64,000 bases of DNA from Clavelina lepadiformis (taxonomy: Eukaryota > Chordata > Ascidiacea > Aplousobranchia > Clavelinidae): the NCBI RefSeq assembly GCF_947623445.1, contig NC_135242.1:3286001-3350000 (forward strand), written 5' to 3'. The notes below the pieces were generated by a model that saw nothing but the letters and a program-made list of their open reading frames with translations, was not told the DNA's origin and searched no databases. The position numbers and the translations under genes are program-made. Positions within the stretch are counted from its first letter, which is position 1, and each line of letters starts with the position of its first letter. Of this stretch, positions 1 to 12,774 are shown in pieces.

Positions 1-203
1 GAAATTATTGAAAGCTACTTAACTACACTAAATCTTTTGCAATAGGATTGGCCCACTGTAAATTATAAGTGGCTTACTCCAATAGGATAAGCTCAAAAGC
101 AATGGTTCAAAAGCGCATGTTTGAATTTTTTTCACAGAAGCTTAACCAAGTGAATAAACCAGTCATCACAATTAAGCATTCGCTGCGTTTACGATAAAGT
201 TTA

Positions 204-3200
204 TCATATTTTTTCTGTGCAAATGTTTGTGCAGTCTGTTCCGAACTGAACACAATCGTTGCTGTAGGTTGTTTCGTTCTGAAACTTGCCACCAACCCTA
301 GCCCATGACATATTTTGTGTTGTAAAATGGACTCCGACGCGCCCACTGCCGTCTACGGATATTGCGCCACCGCTTCCGCCAACTCGTGCCTTCATGTGGT
401 TTAAAGACTTCATTGTCGCTTGCTGAGGTGACATTCCTTCAAAGTAATGTAATTTGAGAAAGAGCTCTCCGTAGAGTGCTAAAATTCACTCCTTATCCCA
501 GCAGGCAACAAAAGGCACCGAGCAATTTACCAGGTTAAAACTGGATCCAGTTGAACTAAATTTTGATAACTTCATTTCTTTGTCATGATGCTCACAATCG
601 AGTGGCTAAGTTTTTAAAACATCAGTTTGTCAACTCACCTTGCTCAACGTACATGCTGATCATTCGTGCTAGGTTGACTTTCATGATCGCCTCGCCGTCG
701 CCAGTCGTTGAAACAGCAACTAGAAACAAAATTTAATAAAATTGGAACCACTTTGACATTGACCTAGACCAATGCTTTCAAACCGGTGAGCCAAGAGGAG
801 ATTTTAAGGAAGCCTGATTGATTTTAAGAAGGTTTTAAAAACAGAAATAGCGCAAAAACGAAAATTTGTCATCTCTGCATGCTTGTATGTCATAGAAAAT
901 CATTACTGTGACACAATTTTGCCAACGATTTTTTCGGTTTAGCTTAATGTTATAGTTAATGAGAAAATTAAATTTTGGCGGAAACATAAATTCCGTTACC
1001 GGAGTTATTGTCAGCAAATCCTCCACTACCACAAATTGACGAATCCGAAACTCTTCCCACCATCGGCACATTCCTTCCACCGGTAGATGTCGCACAAGCC
1101 AAATTGCCAAGGCAATCAAGTGCCACGGCCCCAACAGTGTCATGTTCACTAATATAAGCAACATTGGCCGGGTAATTTCTTTTTCAAATCAATACCATTT
1201 AATTAATAACTTCATAAAATCATTTTTTCCCAAACACCTTCGATATAGGTCTATTTACCACGTTTACCGGAACAAAACTGGCAAAATTAGATTGACCAGA
1301 ACTACTTTATCATGACACCGTCGAAATAAATCGGCGGGTTATTTTAGTTGTGACAATGTGGAAAGAAAAAAGCGACTCACCCTCTCTTGTCAAAGTCTTT
1401 TTGAATTGACCTCGAATCTTCATAATTTTTCTTTTTTTGCCTGCTAACATCGGTTATAAAATATTCCAGTGGTCGTTCTTCTAGACCATGTTGCCTTGCA
1501 ACTTGCAAGGTTGCTTCGGCACTCAAAAGGCAATAATCACTCTTGAAGTTGATAAAAACATTGTTGTTGAGCAAGCGATGATAGAAACATAATAATTCTT
1601 ACAAGTTTTAAATTTTATAGCGTTAGATTAACAAAGGTAAAAAGTACAATGACGCTAAAATCAATTTGTTAACAAGCTTAAACATAAACAGTTCATTATA
1701 GAGACAACTAATAAATTTATCGTTGCTTTCGACAAAAACTATCATGCGTCTATACTCTATAGTCTATACCATAGCCTGCTTGATACAACTATTTTCTCTA
1801 AATAGCTGATATTGCCTAACAAGCTTCTTACATGAATGCTACTGTAGCTTCTTACCATTACCTCATCAAGGATAAGCCTTGCTGCTTTTACAGGATTCTT
1901 GACGTGTTTGACGCACAAACAGCCTCCCATGTCGCATGTGTCCCCGCGCATTACAAGTGCGTGCATTTCGACCTCGCCCGCTTCGTTTATGACCGATCCA
2001 TGACCTGAACAACATGATCTCCATCGAATATTAAACTGGAAACTTCAACTTTTCGGGGTATTTAAAACCAGCAAAACTTTTTCTATCAAAAGTTTGAACC
2101 AATTTATTACTAACTAAACGTTTCCTAATCGTGTTGCCAAAACATTAAACAACAGCATGGAACCGACAAAGGCCATTATGGTAATTAGTTAAAGATTGGA
2201 GTTTGTCGAATGCGTTTCCAGAAACATCATCACTTGTTTGTGTTCTACATTTCTTTGTTCAGGTTATATTGAAATTGAAGCAAAATATCTTTTTTTTTCA
2301 GATTATCTGTTGCTGGTACATGTTACATGATATGATGTTATAACATGCCTGCGTTAAAGTAGGGATTGTCCTCCAAAGCTTGCACCGCCTTCACAACAGC
2401 GTCAATGCAGCTGCCGCCATTCTTAAGCACTCTGCACAAGAGCAAGTTGTTTACGATAGTTTAATATCGGAAATTGAAGCTAGAAATTGCTGAACACAAG
2501 CCCACGAACAAATTGAAAAAGTAAACGGTCGCAAAAGTATGATGTAAAGTGCATAATAACAATATAATAAAGTATAGCATAGGATGACATATATACAGTA
2601 AAAGTATGATGGTTGATGAGTGTAAATTCAAATTAATTGGAATGGTGTTTATAGAATATATACTATACATTGATTAATTATTTTCGCTAATTTTTAGAAG
2701 ACTTTTTGAGTAAGTTACAGTAAGTAAGTAAGTAAGTAAGTAAGTTGACCCTTACAGCAAGTTATTTTTATCTTATAGTTGCAATATATTTGCAGCTATG
2801 AGATATGTTTCCGGACAGTTACATTGTTCATACATTCTTGACTACTTGCTTAACCTTCTGTTGAAAAACAAATCTCATTGCACAAAGCAAATCAACCTAA
2901 ATTTGTTCAGCCAATCACTGGATTCTCCGACAAAATTTTTAAAAAGAAGAAAGAAATTACTGACCGTGATAGGCTAATTCAGCCGTGGGTTTAAAAAGTA
3001 TTTTCATAATAAAATTCGGACGGCTATTATCTTCTTCTCTAAATGAAGCATGAACAAATTGGTCCTGCTCTGACATCTCTACATTTTCTTGTTGGCCCAT
3101 TGCGAGATATACTACCTTTGCGGGAACTAGGCCAATTAGTTATATGTTAGACTATACCAGAGCTACAAATCAGTGGTTTCAAACCTTCTCCTACTTGTGG

Positions 3201-3518
3201 CTTTATAGCTGCAATAATTCCTTTCTCCAGAACCCCCAACAAAACTGTTACTTATAAGCTATTTATGAGGAATTAACGTATAACTTGCAGACCCCAGGTT
3301 GGGAACCACGACTATAGACTATATACCAGATGCTTAATTATAAAGTTTTATTTTACAGTAGTTTTTCATCTGTAGCCATCGAGAGCGGCATCTCTTACTC
3401 CTAGAGCGGATTTTTCAAGAAAAGCTTTCGCAATTGTTCGAGCTCCTCCCTGGACCAAAATCACCGGCTCACAGATGAAATCTGAGTTATTCGATGAGTC
3501 ATTGACGTTGTTTGTCAT
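204..3518 (-). CDS. Isoaspartyl peptidase/L-asparaginase-like protein, copy A
   Basis: Seven exons on the minus strand: 3370-3518, 2349-2431, 1862-2004, 1381-1541, 1000-1148, 639-719, 204-436 (332 aa, no internal stop). The family is the N-terminal nucleophile hydrolases (ASRGL1/plant-type asparaginase), which self-cleave and then hydrolyse L-asparagine and beta-aspartyl dipeptides. Seen: the nucleophile Thr in [10 protein letters not shown] (exon 5), the Arg/Asp substrate pair in VGRVSDS, and [15 protein letters not shown] in exon 2. Oddities: the exon 1 donor reads CAG|ATGAAA instead of GT, the exon 2 donor is GC, the usual HGGA near the N-terminus is QGGA, and the usual TTGHGE is TTGDGE. 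It is a tandem paralogue of the gene at 6979-9665 with the same exon layout. The frame is intact, so it is either recently decaying, polymorphic, or correctly spliced by an unusual route. Family call sure; activity doubtful. Confidence 0.78.
3368..3370 (-). other. Non-canonical splice donor (AT for GT) in asparaginase copy A
   Basis: Read on the minus strand, exon 1 ends GGCTACAG and the intron begins ATGAAAAAC. The paralogue has CACAG|GTCAGT at the aligned position. An internal GTAAGA lies about 30 bases earlier in the exon but would change the frame. The exon 2 donor of the same gene, at 2347-2348, is GC (GCAG|GCATGT), which is tolerated in animals. Confidence 0.7.
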
Positions 3519-3576
3519 ATTCGATTGCAAAAATCAGCTTACAAAAGAGAGAACAAAATGCTCGCAACGTGATAAG

Positions 3577-3600
3577 TGGTATAACACGTTCACTACATAC
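3577..3600 (-). promoter_or_regulatory. Candidate promoter motif shared by the two asparaginase genes, copy A
   Basis: On the plus strand the segment gtataacacgttcactaca lies about 60-80 bases upstream of the start codon. A close version occurs at a similar distance upstream of copy B (9758-9777). It is one of the few upstream blocks that still match between paralogues. Promoter function is inferred only from position and conservation. Confidence 0.3.
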
Positions 3601-3827
3601 AAAGCGTACGGTTGCTGAGAGTAAGCAATGTAAAAGTAATCCACTATATTTCGCATGGTACGATGCTTTGCACTGTCATACAATCCATCCGTTTCCGTTT
3701 TAAGCAGGAGATATTTCCCGCCATATTCTATTCCTCGCTTCCCAAGAAAACATTTGATGTGTGATCACATCCTTTTGCTTTCATGAAATACAGCTTTTAA
3801 CCAACAGAAATTAAATACTTTGAGATC

Positions 3828-4354
3828 CTCTATACCAGGGGTGGCCAGACCTGCTTCATGCTCGAGCCGCATATAACAAATTCCAGTTTTAAAAGAGCCA
3901 CAACACAAACACAATAAAAAACACGAATTTATTCACTCACAACGAAGTGTAGCTGTTGATAAACATTAGTGCTGCGTGGTGATACTATGAGTCTCCACCT
4001 GGGCTTCACCAACTCTTTTTGCAATTATTAGTATAACCGTAACCAAGACTTAAAACTAGGTCAGCCCTGACGTACAGCTTCAATCTGACAGTTTACTTAA
4101 CTACAGTGTACAAGTTAGCACACTTCTGTACAATAATGTACTTTTTGGAGTGTATTTTAATTATTACTAACAATGAGTCCATTATTACTACATGTGATAG
4201 AACGCATTGTTTCATAATCTGATCAAACAACTCGTCTAGACCGGGAAAATGCATGTCTAATTCAACAATGCTAATTCATCAAAGAGCCGCAATCAAAGGC
4301 TCAAAGAGCCGCATGCGGCTCGAGAGCCGCAGTTTGGCCACCCCTGCTCTATAC
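3828..4354. mobile_element. Non-autonomous hAT element (MITE), copy 1, with 8-bp target duplication
   Basis: The element spans 3836-4346 (511 bp). Its ends are CAGGGGTGGCCA and TGGCCACCCCTG, followed inward by an imperfect inverted region rich in GAGCCGC. It is flanked by a perfect 8-bp duplication, ctctatac, at 3828-3835 and 4347-4354. The CAGGGG terminus and 8-bp duplication are diagnostic of hAT transposons. No transposase frame is present. A second, nearly identical copy lies at 33709-34217. Confidence 0.93.
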
Positions 4355-6978
4355 CATTCCCTAAGTTTCGCACCCTCTAAAAGATTAGCTCTTAGTTGGG
4401 AACTCTTAGCATAAAGATTGTGCATACACGTATAAGATTGTACATATATAAAGTATGAAAACAATTTAAAGTTAGACGAATAATAATCTTATGTTAGTAG
4501 AACATATGGATGTAACTGGGATACATTGCTTGATACATTGGGATTCATTGCTGAGATACAAACTTTTGTCCCAAGCAAAAAAAAATAATTGACTGCTGTA
4601 TTTTGATTCCTCACATAGCTTGCTTTGCCTTGGCTCGCTTAATTTATTACAAGCTATTGACCAGCATCGGTTATGTTACTTGTCAGGTGTTTGCTTACAA
4701 GTAAAAAAGGAACCGCAATTTTCAAAACTTTGACATTAATTTTGTAACGAAAATGAAGATCGTAAAAGACTTGAAAAAGACTTTTAAAACTTTACAATGG
4801 TAATTTTTTTGCTGGTGTTTTAGTGTCTTCGATTTATTTATTCTTGCCTACCTACTTTTGTCTCTTTTGGACTAAAAGCAGTTTTTTGTAAGACATAAAT
4901 TCGGCGACAATTCACTGATCACTACGAAGCGAACAGTCTTACGTTTTCGGGACCTTGCTACAGAGCGTGTGTTTTCTGATCGATCGGGTATTTCATTAAT
5001 GATTGCTCTACCCATTGCTCTTTGCTATCGTGCCTGCAGAAGATTGGCATAAGCACCAATCTGCGTATGGTATCAGGCCCATCCTTACATCACGTTTAAC
5101 CGAATGAGTAGCGATCAACTTAATAAAACCTTAATGAATAAGCTTAGTAAATTCTATAACATAACTTGTTTTTTTGTAAAAACAAACTTGGCTTATAGTT
5201 TCATCTGTAGCGCGCAGCACAATGGAGTTAAACTATATTGCGCACCACATCGAATTAACGGAACAGCTAATCTGCTAATACTAGAACTAAACTGTAGAAA
5301 AAAATTCTGCATAAGCGCTCACTCTAAAGTAGACTGCTGAGCAACATACCAGACATTTAGCAAATCAATACCTTAATTGGTTTTTGTTATGTCGTCCAGC
5401 AATAATGTAATTAGTAGATTCCAATTGATGAAGAAACAATGAAAAAAATTGCGATGGCAGATAATTTCCCTGATGCGCAGTCGCAATTCAAATTCCTAAA
5501 CCAATAATAGAGATAGAGCTTATATTTGCCTTATTAATGTGTTGATGAAATATTTAAAAAATAATAATTTAGTTACATGTTTGGGGGAATACCCGTTCGG
5601 TATGCATTTTATTTATAACAAATAATAGAGAAGAAATCTGTATAGGCCTCTTGATACTTTTTAGCCCCAGGCCCATTATGGTCTTAATCCGGCTCGGATC
5701 CTATCTATAGAAATTCTCTAAACTTCAGTTGAGTAGATTTGATACAAAACACAGAGAATCTGATTAATTCGACTTTTAAAGTTGTTCATTACTAAGCTTA
5801 TTTTTGGACAAACATAAGAATTACGACAACATTAGAGTTATTCAGAGAAAAGGGTTTTAAGAACCCGACTGCAGTTAAAATGCATCTCTCAACGTTACAA
5901 GATCACTTAGAAAGATTGTTTTCAAAGTCGCGTATTATCTCTCTCTCATCAAAACTACAGCATGCAAACGGAACACACTGAAGGAGCGAATTAAAGAAAC
6001 AGAATTTAATCGTAAGGGACAATGCGCTTATCACTACAGGAAATGCTTCGGATTTTTGGACTCACAGGCTCAGTGTTAATTCTAACAAGAGAATGTTCGA
6101 TAAAACATGGCTATTTTGAATATGACGATGCGGTTATCGCGAGGTCGATCGTGCAGATAAACATGTTTACCAATCACATTGTCAATCAATTATTCTTCGA
6201 TTGATGGGTAACAATTATATCGTGAACTGAGAATGATCTTATGACAAGTATGACATTATGCAATAAACGCGCAGTAAATGGTTGATACACAAACATAACG
6301 TCACGACTTGGGAGACAATGGAATCAGTGTGTTCCATAACCAGTAACGTGACCTGTGCTGTGCAGAGATCAGTTGTTTCTACAGAATAATTTTACTGCTA
6401 AAATAAGCTTTTGCTTTTTTCGTTAAAATTATGATTGGCTTCAGAGACATATTCCTTTGAGATTTTTCTTTTCTATGGAAGATTTTAAGCATGAAAAGTG
6501 TTTCTATTGAGGCAATTTACCGTAAATCTGTAGCACTCAAGTGTACTAAGTTACAGACCGCATACAAACACATTTTATTACGCAGGAAAAACAACTAATG
6601 CTATACCGAAATCCACAAAACATTTTGTGAAAAACTACAGAGCACATTATAAACATCATATAGTCCAACATTTTTGCTAATGCTATTCCCAAACACGGGA
6701 CAAGAAAATAATAAACTTATTCTATTTTAACAAGATTAGATAGCATTTGAAGCTACGCGTGAAGACAATTGTGTAAACAGACACACACAAATCGCCGAAT
6801 GTACGAAGCCTAAAATTTACATCCTGGTGAAGGGGTTAAGTGTGCCGATAAGTTGGTATTCCATCACAGTGAACAGCTTAATACGATAACATTGCCAGAG
6901 AAAGAGGGGGGTGCCAACAAAAACCAAGCAAAAGGCAATTGCAGGGTTAAACAGTCGCAAAGTTTACGATCAAACTGA
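4355..6978. other. Intergenic stretch between the asparaginase genes
   Basis: AT-rich sequence between the hAT copy and the 3' end of asparaginase copy B. I see only short chance open frames, and no exon-like blocks, RNA gene or clear repeat. Confidence 0.5.
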
Positions 6979-9665
6979 TCATATTTTCTCTGTGCGAAAA
7001 TTCGTGCAGTCTGTCCCGAACTGAACACAATCGTTGCTGTAGGTTGTTTCGTTCTGAAACTTGCCACCAACCCTAGCCCATGACATATTTTGTGTTGTAA
7101 AATGGACTCCGACGCGCCCACTGCCGTCTACGGATATTGCGCCACCGCTTCCGCCAACTCGCGCCTTCATGTGGTTCAAAGACTTCATTGTCGCTTGCTG
7201 AGGTGACATTCCTTAGAAGAAAAGTCGTTAAGATTTATTGCCATGAAGTGAAAAAGCAACCGCACTAAATGCACACATCTGTTAACATGTTAAATAAAAT
7301 TCAATTCGACTGAACATACACAGCAGGGTCTTTGCGAAGTCAGAACGAGACTTTCAACGACGATTTTTGTCAAATGAGGAAGCAATAGCTTTTTTTTCAT
7401 CTTAAGTGAAATTTCTTCATAGTTGTCCTAGATCATTGACTTACCGTGTTCAACGTACATGCTGATCATTCGTGCTAGGTTGACTTTCATAATCGACTCG
7501 CCGTGGCCAGTCGTTGAAACAGCAACTAGAAACGACATTTATTAAGAGCAACATGTTGTGACTCATACGTACAATGAACGCAAGAACCAAAGCAATACAA
7601 ATGTCTGACGAATAAAATGTTTTCTACTGTTTTGGTTCATGCATTCGTTCAACTGAAGAAACGTTTATCCTTGTTCAAAATAATTTATTCTACAACACTA
7701 TAGTCTAAAGACAGTAAACGGCCAACTGATACTACAGCGGCAAGATTTATCTGATTACTTGAATTGTTGTCAGCAAAACCACCACTGCCACCGATCGGCG
7801 AGTCCGAAATTCTTCCTACTTTTTGCGCATTTATTCCGCCGGTAGATGTCGCACATGCCAAATTACCATGGCAATCAAGCGCCACTGCACCTACAGTATC
7901 ATGTCCACTGCACATGTGAAAAGTGTTACTAAAATGCAATTCGACCAATGCTAAGATGCCAAAGACATAATTGACTCACTCCTGGCTATCAAAGAGTTCG
8001 TGGATGGACGCAGAATAATTCTTGTAATCTTTCATCTCTTTGCGGCTTTCGTCTGTGATGAAATACTCTAGCGGTCGTTCCTCCAGACCATGCTGCCTTG
8101 CAAGTGTCAGGGCCGCTTCTCCGCTCAAAAGGCAATGATGACTCTTGTAATTAAGAAAAAAGAGTTTCGTTAAGTAAACAATCATCTAGAGTGGAATTCG
8201 TAGTTTTTCCTAAACCGCAATTGGTCGTAAGTTGTAACAAACAGACTCACAGCGAACAACAATAGAGTGTAGCGGATGTCAGTCAGTCGGTTATCATGAC
8301 TGCAGGTAATAAAGCAAAGTGGTAAACTAGGGATAAAAAACTTTATGCTTGTTTTCAACGTGATCTTAACTAACTGGTTACAAATATATCAGCCTCATAG
8401 CAATTATGTTACCTCATCTAGGATAAGCCTTGCTGCTTTTACAGGATTCTTGACGTGTTTGATGCACAAACAGCCTCCCATGTCGCATGTGTCCCCGCGC
8501 ATTACAAGTGCGTGCATTTCGACCTCGCCCGCTTCGTTCAAGACCGATCCATGACCTGAACAACATGATCGTTAACTTTGACAAAAAAACGATTAATCTA
8601 TAGACATTTATAAAGCATCCGAGGCTTCAGGCTAAATTTTAAGTTACATTTTCCTATGTATGAGTTGTTCTGAAATATTACAACTTACATGTAGGCCTAT
8701 TACATACCTGCATCAAAGTAGGGGTTGTCTTCCAAGGCTTCCACTGCTTTTACAACAGCATCAATGCAACTGCCTCCATTCTTCAGTACTCTGCGTATAA
8801 AGTAACACCTATAGGCGTTATGCGAGTAGGCCAAACCGCTTTCAAAATTCAAAAATGTGAATTTGCCAAGTTAAGCATTGAATTGAAGAAAATGTATTAA
8901 GTATTGATTAAATTAAATTCATCTTACATAGTATTATTATGACCATTGAAACCTCTACTATACATAATACGTTGTTTTGTGTAAAACTTTTGCAAAATAT
9001 TTTGACCGTGGTAACTTAAAGTGAACATTAGACATTAAATCCGGGAACGTTCATAACAAAATATTAGACTGTGAATCTATATTGAGTAAAAGTGACAACA
9101 TATCAACAGTTAAGCTGTTTCTGGATGATTCCATATCGCGTATTATGCGTGGTTACTCGTTTCAGTGCAGCATTCGTCATTACTCGCGGGAAATGACGTA
9201 CGTACATAGCAGCTAAATACGCTATCAATTGCTAAATACGTAAGAAAATGTTGCAAACAGGAAACTTTTCCCTCGTTTATTTAGCAATCGGTCAAAAAAG
9301 TACAAGCACTGTGATTCTGCAATCTCGAAAATTATAATCATCCAAATAATTAGGCAACACTTAACCTTCAAGTCGTAAAAAACTGTGACACAGATTTTCA
9401 ATTCCCATGGCAACACCAACACCAGTTGTTTACACATTGCTGACTATCACTTCCGGGGATTGCCCTTGTAAAGTAGCAAACACGACCTAAGTTAACAACT
9501 GCAAGCTGTTACTGACCTGTGACCGGTAACAGCTGCATCCCTTACGCCCAGAGCCGAATGTTCATGAATATCACTGGGAATCTTCCAAGCTCCTCCATGG
9601 ACGACAATCACCGGATCACAGATAAAATCAGGATCATTTGATGAGCTATTACCGTTGGTTATCAT
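6979..9665 (-). CDS. Isoaspartyl peptidase/L-asparaginase-like protein, copy B
   Basis: Seven exons on the minus strand: 9517-9665, 8708-8790, 8413-8555, 7980-8143, 7759-7907, 7445-7525, 6979-7211 (333 aa), all with GT-AG boundaries. It resembles ASRGL1 over its whole length. Motifs in order: IVVHGGAW near the N-terminus, [38 protein letters not shown], nucleophile Thr in [10 protein letters not shown] at about residue 182, VGRISDSP, and [17 protein letters not shown]. Autocleavage before that Thr would give alpha and beta chains. Expected role: cytosolic removal of isoaspartyl damage and asparagine hydrolysis. No signal peptide is visible, so lysosomal aspartylglucosaminidase is less likely. 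This copy keeps every motif that is altered in copy A, so I take it as the functional member of the pair. Confidence 0.9.
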
Positions 9666-9757
9666 ATTTCGTTTCTTTTCTTATTCTAAGGTTATGAAGG
9701 CAGAAATTCAGCGCATGCAACCGAAAACAAAATACCCGTGGTATGATTGGAAGAAAC

Positions 9758-9800
9758 GTATGAGAACGCTCACTACAGTATATACTATATAATATCATGC
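9758..9800 (-). promoter_or_regulatory. Candidate promoter region of asparaginase copy B
   Basis: The block gtatgagaacgctcactaca (9758-9777) matches the block upstream of copy A. It is followed further upstream by a TATA-rich stretch (tatatactatataatat, about 9780-9796), 115-130 bases from the start codon. The role is inferred from position and conservation between paralogues. Confidence 0.3.
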
Positions 9801-12702
9801 GATGGTAAGACCGAGCCCAAAACGCTACGTATATACAAAACTGCCATCTGTTGCTTCCCTTCGATATTTCCTACAATAATGCTCCAATAATCATGGTATC
9901 GGATTCTTTATCGGCGGACTGGAGAAAGTTTTTCACGGCTTAAACCCCACCATGGTTCTTTACTGCTCGAAGCTCGGTTACCAAGCGCTGCGTATATTTT
10001 CCGATACGAGTAATTCTTATTTACTGGTCATGTAATTCTGCTCAGAACTGTTTACCAGGTCCGCTGAAAACCAGCAAGGGTCGTTAATGCCTTGCCCAGG
10101 GGTAGTTCAACGCCGGCACCGCTAGGGATAAAACACGGTTTTACTTCGCTGCAAACCGCGGTCTTTTACCGTTTCGCGATCGTGTCTTCACGCGCTGTCT
10201 CTGAAACAATCAGAGAGCAAATCACTTCTCCATGAAGTGGAAGGGCCCAACGAGAAAATGAATCAACCACCATGTTTACATGATCTCAGAGTACCGATAG
10301 GCTAGTACAGATATTATACAGTAACTAAGTATAACAGCCCGCTAATAACTGTGATACAAGAGTTTCGTTGCAATGCTAAAAACTATGTAGAACGCTTAAT
10401 GATATGCTAGCAGGCTACCCCTCTAAAATTCGACACTGGAGGGTTTTGAGAACATCATTAAACGAAAAATGCTCAACCGAAAACGACACTTACAAGGCTT
10501 ACGAATTTTGAACCCAATTCCGACTATTCAATTTAATCAATTTTTGGGAGAGATTTTTACGTCACGTGGAGGCCAAAGAGAGAGTATAAGTTGGGAAGTA
10601 TTTCGAGTTAAGTTATTTGGGTCAAATTAGGTGTTAGAAATAAGCCAGCTGTGTGGTGGATTTGGGTTATGGATTAAAATAATACAGCTTGCAATAACTT
10701 TGTAGTCATTTAGGTTAACCGGAAAAATCGCTTCAAGCGTATAATACGATTGTCTCCTTTGAAACACTCGCAGCCTCATTATTACCTACTGCGTTCTTAT
10801 GGGCGCATTTTAAAATGACGCAACTATGCATGATTGTAGAAATATGTACGTGACGAACCTATGCCTCCATGAAAACGTATATCATATGTTCAGTAATGTC
10901 GTAGCGTTATGAATAAACACTGCAAACGCACTATGTATTGTAATTGTTTCCGTTTGCCGAATTAAGCTAACTATGAACACGGTAACCGCATAGCCAACAT
11001 TTATAGGGAAAATATACCACGAGTGTATTTAACAATTATATCACGATTCACTTGACTGTGTCTCGAACAGTATCGTAGCAACGAAACATTTCTATGGGCT
11101 GTGTTGGCATTTTAAAACCGAAACGTCCACAACGCTTCGCCCTAAAATAATGTACTTTCACTTTTCTATGGAACCGGTTGAAGCTTAGTTAACGGCTATC
11201 GCAGTAAATCCTTCCATTTGCTGCCTACACTGCCCTTTAACAGATGTATGACCTTGATTCGCGAAGTAGTTAAAATCGATAAGACCTTCAGCATTCAACG
11301 AACTGTGGTATAACCAGCAAGATAGTTGAGACAAACTAACGGTTCCAAACCCCTTGCCCTGTTACCTTTGAAAAGTAAAGGTAATATTTTCTTTTTATTC
11401 GCCCTTTAAGAGTTTAGATTTCGATAAAACACGTGGGTTATAATGCAAAAGCGCGCTTTCACGCTTGACTGACGATTGAAATGGTTGATCTGACTTTTTA
11501 ACGCGTTTAGATTTACACCGTTTCCTTCAATTGAAGACAGGTTTTGCTTGCCAAAGTATAATACACAAACAAACGCTACTTGATGTTGAAACTCGACGCA
11601 CAGCGCCGTAATGTAAAGGCTACTTAATTACAACAGATATCTTTGTCGCTGTTGGGTGACCTACGTCTCACACTGACAATCAGAAACACCTATAAATAGC
11701 AGTGACCTGTGTAAGCTCATAGCTTGCAGCTTAAGTTTAAGCTGCCCTGTATATTTGTTTCCTTTTTACTAGGGTCGACCACAGAGTGTTAATTTCTCCA
11801 CGAACGGCCACACTGAGTAACATTTATTTTTATCGTAATACCACAACATACGTGAACATTCAGATCTAGTGGAGTGTCACCAGCGAGTGGGCGTCACGCA
11901 ACCAATCACAAGCGAGAATCCGGGCCCACACCCAACCGCGCCAAACACTAAGGGAGGAAATGTTTCTAAAGCCCTGTTCTAGCATAGGCCTGCTATTTGT
12001 TACTGCCCAGACAAGCGTTAATGCGCATAACTCTAAGAAAACTTATACTGTACGTGCTGTAAGCGTAACGATTCCAAAGTGTTTGTTACTGTTAAACCGT
12101 TTCTTATTACTAGTTAGACTCTTAGACAGGATTGCCATCGGTCTGTACCCAAAAATAAAGACGACTACGAAACGAAAGAAGAACACTACCTTAAAGAGTG
12201 CACCACATGAGAAGGCAATTAATGTTCCTAAAAAAAAGAAAAAAGAAACGAGAAACTATTTGCATGGTCTCAGTTTTGGTACCTCTTTGGCACAAAATGG
12301 TACATTAAAGGGATCGAAATGTCCAAAGTAGGAAGCTCTGCCTTAAAAAATAAGACAAAAATAAGCACGTTTCTTAGAAATATACACATTAGTATTTTCT
12401 AAGACATTGTACTTGAAAATATGCAGAAGTATTAGAAATAAGCGCGGAATGGTGCTTGAATGAAACATATCCGGGATGGAATCCGTCATAATCACGTTTC
12501 CTCTCTTTGTGTTTTAAAGTTAACATTTCACCAATAATAATGAGCATTGGGGGATGTGTTATTTGATAAGTGGCAGTTGCAATGATCGATAATGATCAAC
12601 AAACTCATCAAGTGTAACCACTTGAAATTGTCGAAGATTTTTGTCTGTCAGACAAAAAGGCTGACTGAAGTGATAATACTATTGGCTTTGACCAGAGATT
12701 CT
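9801..12702. other. Gene-poor intergenic region
   Basis: No exon series is visible on either strand. A 123-codon open frame at 11960-12331 lies about 265 bases downstream of a TATA-like tataaata (about 11692). It shows no recognisable domain, and its lysine-rich C-terminal half looks like chance. Confidence 0.4.
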
Positions 12703-12774
12703 CAAACTTTTTCAGCTTGCGGTGCACTGACAAAAAAAAAGAAAAATTCGCGGCACACAGTTTGAGAAATACTG
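12703..12774. mobile_element. Very short hAT remnant or mini-MITE
   Basis: A 72-bp unit starts cagagattctcaaact and ends agtttgagaaatactg, so the ends are inverted repeats of one another. It is flanked by gctttgac and gcttagac, an 8-bp target duplication with one mismatch. The CAG...TTCTCAAACTTTTT end is typical of hAT (Charlie-like) elements. Confidence 0.6.

Noticed and set aside
2715..2745. Tandem taag repeat as a CRISPR-like or regulatory array
   Set aside because: It is a simple tetranucleotide microsatellite in an intron of asparaginase copy A.
3171..3310. Possible degraded hAT element (cagtggttt...aaccacg ends)
   Set aside because: The ends are roughly inverted but no 8-bp target duplication was found, so I did not list it.
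11960..12331. 123-codon open frame after a TATA-like box
   Set aside because: No domain, no splice context and no conservation evidence; composition is compatible with chance in AT-rich DNA.
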